Below are positions 8,318 to 17,407 of a DNA stretch of 64,000 bases, one piece after another. Positions within the stretch are counted from its first letter, which is position 1, and every line of letters starts with the position of its first letter. Made by a program: the position numbers and the translations under genes. This DNA is from VAZQ01 sp963771845 (lineage in GTDB: Bacteria; Pseudomonadota; Alphaproteobacteria; Rhizobiales; Xanthobacteraceae). The stretch covers positions 248,001 through 312,000 of the forward strand of contig CAVYVC010000036.1 of assembly GCA_963771845.1 (NCBI GenBank), read 5' to 3'. The notes below the pieces were generated by a model. That model searched no databases, was not told the origin of the DNA, and saw only the letters and a list, made by a program, of their open reading frames with translations.

Positions 8318-10066
8318 ATGTTGAGCCCCGCAAAAAAAGCCCGCGCTGCTGGCGCCTTACTGGAGATTCCGCGCCCGCTGCGCGCCTTTGTGCGCGCGCG
8401 GGAGTCGAGCCTTCTGTTTCTTGGAGCCGCGGTGGGAGCCTTGGCAGGCATTGTCGTCGCGGTGATGAGCTTTGCCGTTAACGCGCTTCATACGCTGTTC
8501 TTTGGGCTCGCGCCAGGCCAAAGGCTTTCTGCACAGGACGCGCTTGGCTTCGCGACGGCGTTGACGGTTCCGGCACTGGGCGGCCTGATCTTCGGACTTG
8601 CATTGATTGTGGTGTCGCGCTGGCGGCCGGCCCGGGAAATCGATCCGATTGAGGCCAACGCTCTGCATGGCGGCCGCATGGCGTTCATCGGCAGCGTGAA
8701 CGTCGGTTTGCAGACGGTCTGGTCGAGTGGAGTAGGGGCGTCCGTGGGGTTGGAGGCCGGCTACACGCAGCTTGCGAGCGGGATCGCGTCCTGGCTCGGT
8801 CGCGCATTTCGCTTGCGCCGCCGCGACCTTCGCACGCTTGTCGGATGCGGATCGGCGGGCGCCATTGCCGGTGCGTTTGGGGCGCCCTTTGCCGGCGCGT
8901 TTTATGGCTTCGAGCTCATTATCGGAAGCTACTCCGCGGCAAGCCTCGCTCCCGTCGGATTGGCGGCGCTCGTGGGCTATCTCGTTGCCAACGTGTTCGA
9001 GCCGAGTGCGCTCGGAATCGGAACGCTCTATGTATCGCGTGTGACCGGCCAGGATCTCGCGATTGCGAGCGTCGTCGGTCTTGCGGGAGCGGCTGCAGGC
9101 ATTGTGATCATGCGCGGCGTCGTGCTCGGCGAGACTTTGTTGAATCGGTTGCGTCTGCCGTCGTTCCTGCGTCTCGCGCTCGGCGGTTTGATCGTCGGTG
9201 TCTTTGGCTGGATCAGTCCGCAGGTTCTCTCATCCGGCCATGGCGCGATACAGGTCACTGCTCTGATGGAACGGCCGTTGCGGGATATCACGCTTGTGTT
9301 CCTGCTCAAGGCTCTGGCCTCGATCGTCTCGCTTGGCGTCGGGTTTCGCGGCGGGCTATTCTTCTCCTCGCTGCTGCTTGGGGCGGTTGGCGGGCGCGTG
9401 TTCGCAGGCGCTCTGACCGCGCTATGGCCCGGCCTCGCCCTCGATCAGCAGATCTATTCCATTATTGGCATGGGAGCGCTTTCAGTATCCGTGATCGGCG
9501 GTCCGCTCACCATGACTTTCATCGCCCTGGAGACGACCGGAGACTTTTGGCTGACCACGGCGGTGCTGATCGCGGTGATCATATCGGCGCAAGTGACCCG
9601 CGAGGCATTTGGATATTCGTTCGCGACCTGGCGCTTTCACCTGCGCGGCGAGACCATTCGCAGCGCGGCCGATGTGGGCTGGCTGCGCGAGCTCACGGTG
9701 CGGCGAATGATGCGGCCCGATATGCGCACGGTCCCGTCGCACACAACGGTAGCGCGGTTTCGCATGGTGTTTCCGCTCGGTTCCACCAGCCACGTCGTCG
9801 CGCTCAACGAGGACAAAGATTACGCCGGGATTGTCAATGTCCCGGAGGCACACGCCGTCGAGCTTGATGGATCAACGTCCATTCGCGACATTCTCCACTT
9901 TCCCGACACCACGCTGTTGCCGGCCATGACCGTGAAGGAGGCGGTCACCGTTTTCGAGAATTCCGAAGCGGAGGCGCTGGCCGTGGTCCAGTCTCCCGAG
10001 CAACCGCTACGTCATCGGCTTGCTCACCGAAGCCCATGCGCTGCGCCGCTATTCCGAGGAGCTTGA
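8318..10066 (+). CDS. ClC-family chloride channel/transporter with CBS region, C-terminal frameshift
   Basis: A 582-residue inner-membrane ClC protein with about ten hydrophobic helices. Ion-pathway motifs are present in modified form: SSGVGASVGLEAGYTQLAS (near residue 130) for the GSGIP/GREGP region, and GFRGGLFFSSLLLGA for GGIFAPSL. A CBS-type cytoplasmic region follows (MMRPDMRTVPSHT onward). The last 19 residues look wrong: moving one frame at about 10001 restores YVIGLLTEAHALRRYSEEL and a stop at 10095-10097. So the end is probably frameshifted by mutation or sequencing error. The channel core is intact. Confidence 0.88.
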   Translation: MLSPAKKARAAGALLEIPRPLRAFVRARESSLLFLGAAVGALAGIVVAVMSFAVNALHTLFFGLAPGQRLSAQDALGFATALTVPALGGLIFGLALIVVSRWRPAREIDPIEANALHGGRMAFIGSVNVGLQTVWSSGVGASVGLEAGYTQLASGIASWLGRAFRLRRRDLRTLVGCGSAGAIAGAFGAPFAGAFYGFELIIGSYSAASLAPVGLAALVGYLVANVFEPSALGIGTLYVSRVTGQDLAIASVVGLAGAAAGIVIMRGVVLGETLLNRLRLPSFLRLALGGLIVGVFGWISPQVLSSGHGAIQVTALMERPLRDITLVFLLKALASIVSLGVGFRGGLFFSSLLLGAVGGRVFAGALTALWPGLALDQQIYSIIGMGALSVSVIGGPLTMTFIALETTGDFWLTTAVLIAVIISAQVTREAFGYSFATWRFHLRGETIRSAADVGWLRELTVRRMMRPDMRTVPSHTTVARFRMVFPLGSTSHVVALNEDKDYAGIVNVPEAHAVELDGSTSIRDILHFPDTTLLPAMTVKEAVTVFENSEAEALAVVQSPEQPLRHRLAHRSPCAAPLFRGA

Positions 10067-10097
10067 GCGCAGGCGCCGGGAGCTGATCGGGGATTAA

Positions 10098-10861
10098 ATC
10101 AAAACGCGGCGCGCCTCGCCGCGTGAGCTATAACTCAAATGCAGCGCCGAAACGGCTGCCTTCACCGCTCCGCGCCTGTATTGCCTGTAAAGAACAGGAA
10201 ATACGGGCCCGCGTGCAAGAAGTGCCCGTAAAATGCGGACTTGCCAAAAAATAACAGAGGCGGGAACAGGGCAATAACAGGGAGATAGCAGGGAAGCCGG
10301 GCGGAGATTGCAAACCCGCCGGCTGCCGTTTGGATCGGCAAAATTGCATGGCTTCATTTGAGTGTACTTGGAGGCTGCGAGGTAATCGTCATGAAGCGCT
10401 GCGTGTAATCCTGTTGCGATTTGCGCGAGTTGCCATGCGGACTGTAACCATCGGCACCGCAAGCGCTGTGTGAAGCAGCCCTCACAGATAACTCCTTCGT
10501 TGATAAAGCTTTTCGTCTGTTGGCTTTGTTTGGTAGTTGGGTATTTGGTAAAAATCGAGCCGCGTGGAGGCGCTCCTTGTTTGCAACAAACTGCGGCTGC
10601 GGATTGCGGCTGCGATGCGGGCGGACGTCGTGTTGCTGACGTGCAGGCATGAAAAAACCCGGCACGCTGGCGTGTCCGGGCTCAACTCTGGAGCATGCCA
10701 ATTTCTCTACCAAAAATGTTTCGGAAAGTCAAGAAAATTCTTTTGGAAAATTCTTTTGGTGCAAATTCTTTGGGGGGTGTTGCCGCAGCTTTGTTTGCTT
10801 CCAGCGCAGCTTTGCAACATAGCGGCCAGACTGCGGCATCATTTTCTCCGGCGCAGGCTTC
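10098..10861. other. 764-bp gene-poor region
   Basis: No ORF here has credible homology. It begins with a hairpin (ACGCGGCG / CGCCGCGT, 10103-10123) that may end the ClC transcript. It also contains repeated AACAGGG/AGCAGGG words at 10250-10292, and an AT-richer part at 10480-10560 and 10690-10800. A minus-strand terminator lies at 10652-10680. A small RNA is possible but not demonstrated. Confidence 0.4.
10652..10680 (-). terminator. Rho-independent terminator, minus strand
   Basis: Read on the minus strand: a GC-rich imperfect stem (CCCGGACACGC / GCGTGCCGGG) followed by six T. It is 180 bp beyond the stop of the ornithine cyclodeaminase-like gene, so it ends either that operon or a short separate transcript. 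Confidence 0.65.
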
Positions 10862-11833
10862 TCAAGTGCTCTTCAGGTACGGGAATTCGCCCATCTGCGT
10901 CCCCCTGCCGTTCTCTCTCGCGCGGCCATAAATGACTGCGGCGAGTGCGATGTCCTGGATACCAGTCCCTACCGACTTGAACAGCGTGATCTGATCGTCG
11001 CTGGTGCGGCCTGGCGCCTTTCCGCAAACGACCTCGCAAAGCTCGTGCACCCGTTGCGGCTCGACCGCGCCGCGGGCTGCAACCGCGTCCCCCGCTTCTT
11101 CGAAGACGCCGGTTCGCGTATCCACGACCACTCTGGCGCTTCGGCGGAAAGTCTCTTCGTCGATCTCGCGCTGATCGCGCCGGGCAGTTCCTACCGAGTT
11201 CACGTGCATGCCAGGGCGCAGCCACGATCCCATCAAAGCAGGAGCTTTCGCCTTGACCGCAGCCAGCACGATCTCGGAGCCTTCGACCGCCTCGCGGGCG
11301 CTGCCGACAGCCACGATGTCCATTTCAAAGTCACGACGGAAATCTGCGGCAAGCTTGCTGCGCTTGGCTTCGGTCGGACTGAAGACGCGGGCGTTACGGA
11401 CGAAGCCGTCCGCGTGCATCGCCTCGAGCTGGGCCCGCGCCTCCACGCCCGAGCCGAGGAGCGCCACAACGGCCGGTCCCTTGCGTGCCAACCGTCGTGT
11501 GGCAACCGCGCTTGTCGCACCGGTGCGCAAAGTAGTGAGGTGCTGCGCATCCATGATGCAGAGCAATTCTCCGGAGTCGATCCGGTAGAGATGGACCTGA
11601 TAGCGCAATCCCTGTCCCGGCGCGAGATTCATCGCTTTGAATCCCATCCAACCCGATTTCTCCAGCGCGACGGGCCCAAGGCGGAGCCAACCGCCTCCAG
11701 CTTTCATGTTGATCCGCTGCGGCAAAAACGCGGAACCCTCTCCCTCTTCCTTGAAGGCCTGCTCCATCGCAGCGATCGCATCGACCATCGTTACGCTGGC
11801 CTGGACATCGCTGTGCTTGAGAAGCAGCGCCAC
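10862..11833 (-). CDS. ornithine cyclodeaminase / mu-crystallin family protein
   Basis: A 323-residue NAD(P)-dependent enzyme starting with GTG after GAGGT. The N-terminal substrate part has YRIDSGELLCIMDAQHLTTLRTGA (catalytic region), the Rossmann fold shows VALLGSGVEARAQLEAM near residue 128, and the C-terminus has KSVGTGIQDIALA. Family members include ornithine cyclodeaminase, alanine dehydrogenase, Delta1-pyrroline-2-carboxylate reductase and ketimine reductase, so the exact reaction is open. It lies 80 bp downstream of a DapA-like gene on the same strand, probably in one operon, and the divergent Rieske and SDR genes suggest one catabolic pathway. Confidence 0.9.
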   Translation of the reverse strand: MALLLKHSDVQASVTMVDAIAAMEQAFKEEGEGSAFLPQRINMKAGGGWLRLGPVALEKSGWMGFKAMNLAPGQGLRYQVHLYRIDSGELLCIMDAQHLTTLRTGATSAVATRRLARKGPAVVALLGSGVEARAQLEAMHADGFVRNARVFSPTEAKRSKLAADFRRDFEMDIVAVGSAREAVEGSEIVLAAVKAKAPALMGSWLRPGMHVNSVGTARRDQREIDEETFRRSARVVVDTRTGVFEEAGDAVAARGAVEPQRVHELCEVVCGKAPGRTSDDQITLFKSVGTGIQDIALAAVIYGRARENGRGTQMGEFPYLKST

Positions 11834-11913
11834 GATTTACCTCGATGATTGGGATGCTGCACTGGCGATGCAGGGTGAGGCATGCCTCGCCCTGCTAGCA
11901 ACGGACCATCGCG

Positions 11914-12969
11914 CTACTCGGCGGCTGCCCGTTTGGCAAGCACGGGATCACTCTCTGCCGGGAACCGGCCCTCATAGAAGCCGTCGTCATTGGCCGGGAG
12001 ATCATAACCGGAATTTGCCAACCCCATGCGCAGCGCTCGCATCTGATGCGGAGCAAGACGCATTTGCGGCATGCGCAGCAAGCCGCCGCTGTAGCCATGC
12101 AGCCAGGACAGATATTTCCAGCCGACCCTATGGATGAGATTTGCGCCTGCAAACGAAGCGTGGAATGCGCCCTTCGCCTCTCGCGCCGGCTGGTAGCTCC
12201 AGTACAGCTTCATGCCTTCGTCCCATTTCCCCTCATGCAGCATGCGGAACCATTTCGCCACGCGATCCCCGAACGAGTCGTACGCGCTCGTGCCCATGAA
12301 TGGCATTGCATACCACTCAACCAGACCCGGCGCGTAATGCTCCAGTGGACATTGGATGATCACATCGTTCTTGCAACGGCGCAGGATGTCAGCCAGGCCT
12401 GCAATCATGCCGGGTGGATTGGCCTCGTATTTGATGCTGGCAGCGGTGGGGAAACGGGCCATTTCGACCAGCGCATCCGGCGGGAACGCGCTTGGATGTA
12501 GCGTCTTGAAGCCCCAGGTGGTCACACCGAACAGAATGAGGGCAAGATCGGTCGCGTCTGCAACCTCTCTGGTGTAGGAGACAATCTCGCTGGCGCTCTT
12601 CGGCCTGAACGATGGCGGATACGAGGTAAGCGCTCCTTCGAAACCAAGCTTCTCGGCCAGCCTTGCGGCCTCGAGCGTCTCCTCCGCAGTGTCGAAGCTC
12701 AGATGAGTGACGAGCGCGAAGCCCTTCGGTGCCGCGGCTGCCGCGATCTCCATGAATTGGCAGTATTCGCGGAACGTGGTGCCCGACTCCGAGGCGACGA
12801 GCGTGCCCCAAAACCCCATCTCCGCGCCACGGCGAATATCATGCGTGATTGCCCGCTCGTTGAGCGCATCGAACCGCAGCGTAAAAGAAGGCAACGTCAC
12901 ATTGCAGGCGCCCTTCCAGGTGGCCCGGACCCGTTCCTTTACTTCATTGCGTTTGTAAGGCAGCGCCAT
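11914..12969 (-). CDS. dihydrodipicolinate synthase (DapA) family aldolase/dehydratase
   Basis: A 351-residue TIM-barrel protein of the DapA/NAL superfamily. SIKYEANPPG near residue 180 carries the likely Schiff-base lysine, and MGFWGTLVASESGTTFREY fits the phosphate- and carboxylate-binding strand. It is longer than DapA (about 290), with a C-terminal extension rich in aromatic and basic residues. Such proteins split or dehydrate keto acids in catabolism more often than they make lysine. GGAGG precedes the ATG by 8 nt. First gene of a two-gene unit with the ornithine cyclodeaminase-like gene and divergent from the Rieske cluster. Confidence 0.88.
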   Translation of the reverse strand: MALPYKRNEVKERVRATWKGACNVTLPSFTLRFDALNERAITHDIRRGAEMGFWGTLVASESGTTFREYCQFMEIAAAAAPKGFALVTHLSFDTAEETLEAARLAEKLGFEGALTSYPPSFRPKSASEIVSYTREVADATDLALILFGVTTWGFKTLHPSAFPPDALVEMARFPTAASIKYEANPPGMIAGLADILRRCKNDVIIQCPLEHYAPGLVEWYAMPFMGTSAYDSFGDRVAKWFRMLHEGKWDEGMKLYWSYQPAREAKGAFHASFAGANLIHRVGWKYLSWLHGYSGGLLRMPQMRLAPHQMRALRMGLANSGYDLPANDDGFYEGRFPAESDPVLAKRAAAE

Positions 12970-13196
12970 CCTGGCCTCCGTGGTTGATGTTCATAGCCGG
13001 TCTACGCAACCCAAAGCCATGTTGTCAGCGGGCAGCGCGCTCGCTCACAGCAATGTTCGCATCGCGCTGGGCTTTGACAGGATAGTAATCCTGAGTGTCA
13101 GTTCGTACAACGCCGGGTGCAGCGTCAAGACGCCAATTGTAATTGGGACGAGCTTAAGGCACCTATGCAACGCAGCCGGATGTGGAACTCGCAGCC

Positions 13197-13469
13197 ATGA
13201 TCATCACCCACGACCACTCGCTCCTCGCATATCAGTCATTGGGGCGGCAGTTGACCGAGAAGGAGGGCGCGCTCGCAAGCGCAATGATCAAAGCCTTCGG
13301 CACCGGGGAACACGACTTTGCGGCTGTTGCCCGTCTGCTCGAAGAATGGAAGGTGCCCAGGCCGTCCGGCGAGTCCGGCCCGTGGACGTTGCAAAGTCTC
13401 GAGCAGGAACTGCATCAAATCAATACGTCGCTCGACCGCGCATACGCCGAAAACGGATTTGGCGCCTGA
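13197..13469 (+). CDS. small protein, recombinase-like helix-turn-helix type
   Basis: A 90-residue protein (start MIITHDHS; an in-frame ATG at 13182 would add five residues). The pattern of an N-terminal helix (LTEKEGALASAMIKAFGTG), then LLEEWKVPRPSGESGPWT and a helix with LEQELHQINTSLDRAY resembles the small recombinase-like HTH domains often found beside Rieske oxygenases; this is from memory of the family and tentative. It lies 51 bp upstream of the Rieske gene and is probably co-transcribed. A regulatory role is inference. Confidence 0.6.
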   Translation: MIITHDHSLLAYQSLGRQLTEKEGALASAMIKAFGTGEHDFAAVARLLEEWKVPRPSGESGPWTLQSLEQELHQINTSLDRAYAENGFGA

Positions 13470-13520
13470 TGCGGTCAGCCCATGAGGAAATGTCACCAAG
13501 GTAGCTGAAAGGATCAGGCC

Positions 13521-14558
13521 ATGATCAGCCCCGACCGAATAAAGGAACGCGTGTCGCAGGGACTGCCGGGCCAGTGGTACGTGGTGGCCAAGTCGGTGCA
13601 GGTGCGGGGCGAGAAGCCCATGGCGGTGCAAGCGCTGGGCAAGAAGCTCGTGCTCTGGCGCAATGCGGAAGGCAGCGTCTGCTGCCTGGAGGACTTTTGC
13701 CCGCACCGGGGAGCACCGCTTTCGCGCGGCGAGATACTCGAAGGCCATATCGCCTGCCGGTATCACGGCATCAAGCTCGATGGCACGGGAAAGATCATCC
13801 GCGTGCCTGCCATGCCGGCCTGTCCGCTGGAAGGCCGCCGCGCCGGGATCGCGTATAGCGTGCAGGAGGCCAATGACGGTGTATTCGTTTACTTTCCGAG
13901 CATCGAAAAACCGGAGCCCCCGCCGCTCGAGCTGCCAGGCGAATTCGGCAGCCCGCAATGGAGCTCCTTCCTCTGCTCGGCCCTTTGGAGCTGCAACTAC
14001 CAATACGCAGCGGATAATACTGCCGATCCGATGCATGGCTGTTACCTGCATGCGGATTCGTTCACCCTTGCCTACGGTGCGAAACAGGATTTGATGAAGC
14101 TGGAGAAAGCAGCAGGCGGTTTCATCGTTACGCGCGTCGGCCAGGTCGGAGAGAACTTCGACTGGGTGCACGTGGTGACGGATACATCCGCTCCGTATAT
14201 CCGTCTCGATATTCCGTACCCGCCGGCGGGCGGCCCGGGTGGACCGTTCCGCATCCTGGGTTTCCTGACTCCGGTCGATGAGAGCAGAACCCGGGTCTTT
14301 TTCTGGCGCAACCGGAAGGTGTCGGGAATTGCGGGCGAGGCATGGCAATTCCTGTTCAGAGCTTTTTACGAGAAGCAGCATTGGGACGTGCTCGAGCAGG
14401 ATCGCGCCATGCTGGAAAATATTCCCTTCGACGCGCGTCATCGGGAGTTACTGTACCAGCACGATGTGGGCGTGGTTCGCCTGCGGCGCACGCTGCAAGA
14501 ACGGGCAAAGCGACAGCTCGAGTTCGAGGAAGCTTCGCAACAACAGAAAGTAGGCTGA
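13521..14558 (+). CDS. Rieske non-heme iron aromatic-ring oxygenase, alpha subunit
   Basis: A 345-residue oxygenase of the vanillate demethylase/phthalate dioxygenase type. The Rieske [2Fe-2S] ligands are CPH near residue 62 and CRYH near residue 80. The mononuclear iron site is ADPMHGCYLHAD with two His, preceded by the bridging Asp region DNTADP. It needs an electron-transfer reductase, which is not encoded nearby. The gene is followed by an SDR dehydrogenase and preceded by a small HTH-like protein, consistent with oxidation of an aromatic or cyclic compound. The substrate cannot be told from sequence. Confidence 0.92.
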   Translation: MISPDRIKERVSQGLPGQWYVVAKSVQVRGEKPMAVQALGKKLVLWRNAEGSVCCLEDFCPHRGAPLSRGEILEGHIACRYHGIKLDGTGKIIRVPAMPACPLEGRRAGIAYSVQEANDGVFVYFPSIEKPEPPPLELPGEFGSPQWSSFLCSALWSCNYQYAADNTADPMHGCYLHADSFTLAYGAKQDLMKLEKAAGGFIVTRVGQVGENFDWVHVVTDTSAPYIRLDIPYPPAGGPGGPFRILGFLTPVDESRTRVFFWRNRKVSGIAGEAWQFLFRAFYEKQHWDVLEQDRAMLENIPFDARHRELLYQHDVGVVRLRRTLQERAKRQLEFEEASQQQKVG

Positions 14559-14636
14559 GACGCCTTTCATGCCGGGTAATTTTCGCGCTGGCGCGTGCGC
14601 CGTCCGTTGCAGATCGCGATGAGGCGCGCGATCTGC

Positions 14637-15386
14637 ATGCTCAAAGACCGGACGATCGTAATCACCGGGGCGGCGCGTGGCGTGGGCCTCGCCATCGCCA
14701 AAGCGTGTCTACGGCATGGGGCACGGTTGGTGATTGGCGATGTTCTTGCAGAGCAGGGCGAGCAGGCCGCGCGCGAGCTTGCTGCCTGCGGATCGGATGT
14801 GCGCTTCGTGCCGGTGGATCTCGGCGAGCCCCCCTCGATCGAGGCTTTTGCGACGGAAGTCCGTCGCATGCACGGGCGCATCCACGGTCTGGTGAACAAC
14901 GCGGCAATTGCGACGGCGGTCGGCGGCGATCCTTTCGAGCAAATCCCGATCGACTTATGGGACCGGGTGATGCGCATCAATGTGCGTGGCACCTGGCTGG
15001 TCACGCGCGCTCTGACGCCACTGTTCCCGACGCACGGAGGTGGCAGGATTGTGAACGTTGCTTCCGACACAGCGCTGTGGGGACCGCCGCGCCTGCTCGC
15101 CTACGTTACCAGCAAGGGAGCGGTGATTTCCATGACCCGATCGCTGGCGCGTGAGCTGGGCCCGCGTGGAATCGGCATCTGTGCGATCGCGCCGGGCATC
15201 ATGCGCAACGCGGCGACCGAGTACGTGCCGGCCGAGCGCCATCAGGAGTATGAAACCAGACGCGCCGTTCCGGGACCGCAAATGCCGGAGGACATTGTCG
15301 ATATCGTCGTCTTCCTGCTCACGCCGAGTGCGCTTGCGTTGACCGGCCAGGTCATTCCGGCCAATGCGGGATTTTGGTTTACATGA
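14637..15386 (+). CDS. short-chain dehydrogenase/reductase
   Basis: A classical SDR of about 249 residues if it starts MLKDRTIVITG; in-frame starts at 14595 (GTG) and 14619 (ATG) would lengthen it. The cofactor motif is TGAARGVGLAIA, the NNAA motif is present, and the catalytic Ser, Tyr and Lys are in NVASDTALWG and AYVTSKGA. The C-terminus GQVIPANAGFWFT is typical of FabG-like SDRs. It follows the Rieske gene by about 80 bp and probably oxidises or reduces a hydroxyl produced by that pathway. Confidence 0.9.
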   Translation: MLKDRTIVITGAARGVGLAIAKACLRHGARLVIGDVLAEQGEQAARELAACGSDVRFVPVDLGEPPSIEAFATEVRRMHGRIHGLVNNAAIATAVGGDPFEQIPIDLWDRVMRINVRGTWLVTRALTPLFPTHGGGRIVNVASDTALWGPPRLLAYVTSKGAVISMTRSLARELGPRGIGICAIAPGIMRNAATEYVPAERHQEYETRRAVPGPQMPEDIVDIVVFLLTPSALALTGQVIPANAGFWFT

Positions 15387-15479
15387 TGGGCAACACATTC
15401 ACGCGACCGGCCGCTGAGAAGGCGGCGGGTTACGGCGAAGATGCCTGATCTAACCCGCCCTGCACAGGAGTGGCGGCAA

Positions 15480-15509
15480 GTAGGGCGGATTAGCGCAGCG
15501 TAATTCGCC
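15480..15509. repeat. intergenic palindromic repeat, type 1 copy
   Basis: GTAGGGCGGATTAGCGCAGC followed by GTAATTCGCC, an imperfect palindrome closely related to the two copies at 50571-50600 and 50744-50773. It lies between the SDR gene and a convergent gene, the usual place for such repeats. Confidence 0.7.
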
Positions 15510-15619
15510 GCACATCGAATCCTTCAGCCCAGCCGGTTAATGCCAATCGACCTGATAATGCGAAAACAGCGGCCGGAACCACCACGTACAACGAGTTGTG
15601 TTTTGGCCACGCACGAAGA

Positions 15620-16057
15620 TCAGGCAGCCGGGAGTGCCTCCGGGACCTCATGCGCGTCGCTCGTATCGCCGTGAACCTCCTCGCGAATGAGCTTTACAGT
15701 CATGTCGTGGAGATAGGCCTGCAACTCGGCATTGAGATCAACAAATTCGCGCCAAAGCACTTGATCGATGAAGCGGCGGGGGGCGCGAATCATGACCGTC
15801 GTCCGTCGTTGACGGGGATAGCGGTAAGGATTGAGCCGATACCGGCGGCAAAGGGCTGTGAATAGTTGCCGCGACCAGGGGTCGGCTATGGAGAACTGCA
15901 TCTCGATTGGTGAATCTTGCTGTTCGAACTCCGCAAGCTTCGCCTGGACGCGTTCGAGTGCCGCTTCCGCCGCACCTCGTTCGCCGGCGGTCGCTCCGCC
16001 CGCGAACAGGGCTTCTATCTTACGAAGCTTATCCCGGAGCTGTGAATGCGTGGCCAT
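15620..16057 (-). CDS. conserved hypothetical protein, DUF2786-like N-terminus
   Basis: A 145-residue basic protein. The N-terminal helix pair LRDKLRKIEALFAGGATAGE with AAEAALERVQAKLAE resembles the DUF2786 helical domain (KIxALLxLA...EAEAAxxKAQ); the rest (RYRLNPYRYPRQRRTTVMIRAP and a Trp/Phe-rich helix) is not recognised. Mostly soluble and cytosolic by composition. It lies alone on the minus strand. Family-level match is tentative; the gene looks real by codon use and length. Confidence 0.65.
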   Translation of the reverse strand: MATHSQLRDKLRKIEALFAGGATAGERGAAEAALERVQAKLAEFEQQDSPIEMQFSIADPWSRQLFTALCRRYRLNPYRYPRQRRTTVMIRAPRRFIDQVLWREFVDLNAELQAYLHDMTVKLIREEVHGDTSDAHEVPEALPAA

Positions 16058-16194
16058 GGCTGCCCCGAATCGTTAGACGCAGTTTCACGAAGTCGCAGGG
16101 CGACTGACCACTCGTCAACCGGGGCGTTGGTTTTGCCCACATGAAACTCCTACCGTACGCAGGGCCGTCGAGGCTTACTGCCTCGGTAGCAGCC

Positions 16195-16398
16195 GACATG
16201 CCTGCAAGATTTCTGCCCTGCGGTACGGCTTCCGGAAGAAAAGACTGCCTGCAACGCCCCGCTGGTGGTCGCCCGAATTGCCCGATGTGTACACCACCCC
16301 AATTTTTGGGATTGCAGTCCGAAACGCTTCCGCGACTGCCCACCCGAGCGAGCCCGCTGAGGTTTATGTCAGTAAACAAAACGTCCACACGCACACCG
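16195..16398 (-). pseudogene. remnant of a CheY-like response regulator receiver domain (copy 1)
   Basis: On the minus strand one frame reads VDVLFTDINLSG (phosphoacceptor Asp region), then the frame must change to continue as AEAFRTAIPKIGVVYTSGNS and FFRKPYRRAEIL (the conserved T/S and K-P motifs). So a receiver domain survives in two frames with no N-terminal third. The DNA just upstream (16463-16520) matches that upstream of a second remnant at 19.1-19.3 kb, so both derive from one duplicated gene. Confidence 0.7.
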
Positions 16399-16637
16399 GC
16401 CCTGCACATCGCGATGGCCGCTTCGGCGCTGTTGCTCTCAGCCCTATGCTGTTCCGTCGTCCGCAGCGACCGATGGGCGCGGAGGCTTGAGAGACGCTGC
16501 TGTGCACTTGCCCTTATTTTCGTCGGCTTGATCGGATAGGAAACCGGCGCATCGTTGCGCTAAAGATTAGCGCCGCGAGCACGCTCCACCTCTCCCCGCA
16601 ACCCGGGCTCTCCGCCTCTCCCCTGCACGAGGTAAGA

Positions 16638-17000
16638 ATGCGGCGATCGTTCCTTTCGGTAATTGTCCTTGTCTGGGGGATCGGCCTGGGAGCGGCCGAC
16701 GAGTCGCCGTTGCTTGATCGTTGTCTGAGGGGGTCCGGCAATGCCCATGAGGTTAAGGAATTGAGGACGGCATGCACGGATTACATCGCAAATCTTATGC
16801 AGGGCGTGCGGTTTGGAATTGTAGGATCACATCAGCGAGCGCTGCCTTTTTGCCTTCCTGCAGGCAACCTGACCGAGGAACAGTTGAATCTAATCCATTG
16901 GCGGTTTGCGGCCGAAAATCCTCAGATTGAGAGTTGGACTGCGCGTCTGATTGAGGGCGTAATCGTGGTAAAGGTATATCGTTGTAATTCCTCAAATTAG
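16638..17000 (+). CDS. secreted Rap1a/Tai-family-like protein
   Basis: A 120-residue protein with a signal peptide (MRRSFLSVIVLVWGIGLGAA) and a mature domain with three spaced Cys (CLRGSG, CTDYIANLMQGV, FCLPAGNLTEEQL) and a last Cys in VKVYRCNSSN. This pattern matches the Rap1a immunity-protein fold, whose founding members neutralise type VI effectors; most environmental members have no such link. No T6SS or effector gene is nearby, so an immunity role is not supported here. Confidence 0.7.
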   Translation: MRRSFLSVIVLVWGIGLGAADESPLLDRCLRGSGNAHEVKELRTACTDYIANLMQGVRFGIVGSHQRALPFCLPAGNLTEEQLNLIHWRFAAENPQIESWTARLIEGVIVVKVYRCNSSN

Positions 17001-17080
17001 GACGCTGTCCGCGTGGCAACTAAAGGGCGATGATCGCGACACTCGACGATGCGCGAGCCTAACGCATCCTGCTGCGCCCG

Positions 17081-17269
17081 CTAAGCCTTGATAAGCTCGC
17101 TTTCGCGCGCCACGCGCTCATGCGGTTCGTTGGCGCTCTTGATGCGATATTCAGGCTCGTTGCCGCCTGGAAGCTGTTTGATCACCTCGAAAACACCGCC
17201 TGGCACAAACCGGCTAATTGCCGGGTTGATGGTAACAATGTCTCCGATCTTGAATTTGTGGGACGGCAT
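17081..17269 (-). CDS. small conserved SH3/KOW-like hypothetical protein
   Basis: A 62-residue basic protein: MPSHKFKIGDIVTINPAISR, a GGVFEVIKQLP strand, then EPEYRIKSANEPHERVARESEL. The beta-rich layout with a KxGDxV start recalls KOW/SH3-like small proteins that are common singletons in bradyrhizobia. No function is known. It is monocistronic and reads on the minus strand opposite unrelated ORFs. Confidence 0.72.
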   Translation of the reverse strand: MPSHKFKIGDIVTINPAISRFVPGGVFEVIKQLPGGNEPEYRIKSANEPHERVARESELIKA

Positions 17270-17407
17270 CGGGTTGCTCGCCTTTCCGGCGATGACCGCA
17301 GGTGCTCACCTTAATCCAGTTGACATGGCTCGGACAAGGGCGCGCGCGAGAATATGGACGCTGAGTCTCGTTCTGCATTCGCACAGCGTGCGAGCGGGGC
17401 AAACCCC

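Noticed and set aside
10354..10713. 119-codon minus-strand frame in the gene-poor region
   Set aside because: It spans a terminator hairpin, has no ribosome site and no homology.
13236..14441. 401-codon open frame on the minus strand
   Set aside because: Antisense to the Rieske oxygenase and the small gene before it; no recognisable domain.
16638..17000. Type VI secretion immunity protein
   Set aside because: The fold resembles Rap1a, but there are no T6SS or effector genes around; most members of the family occur without them.
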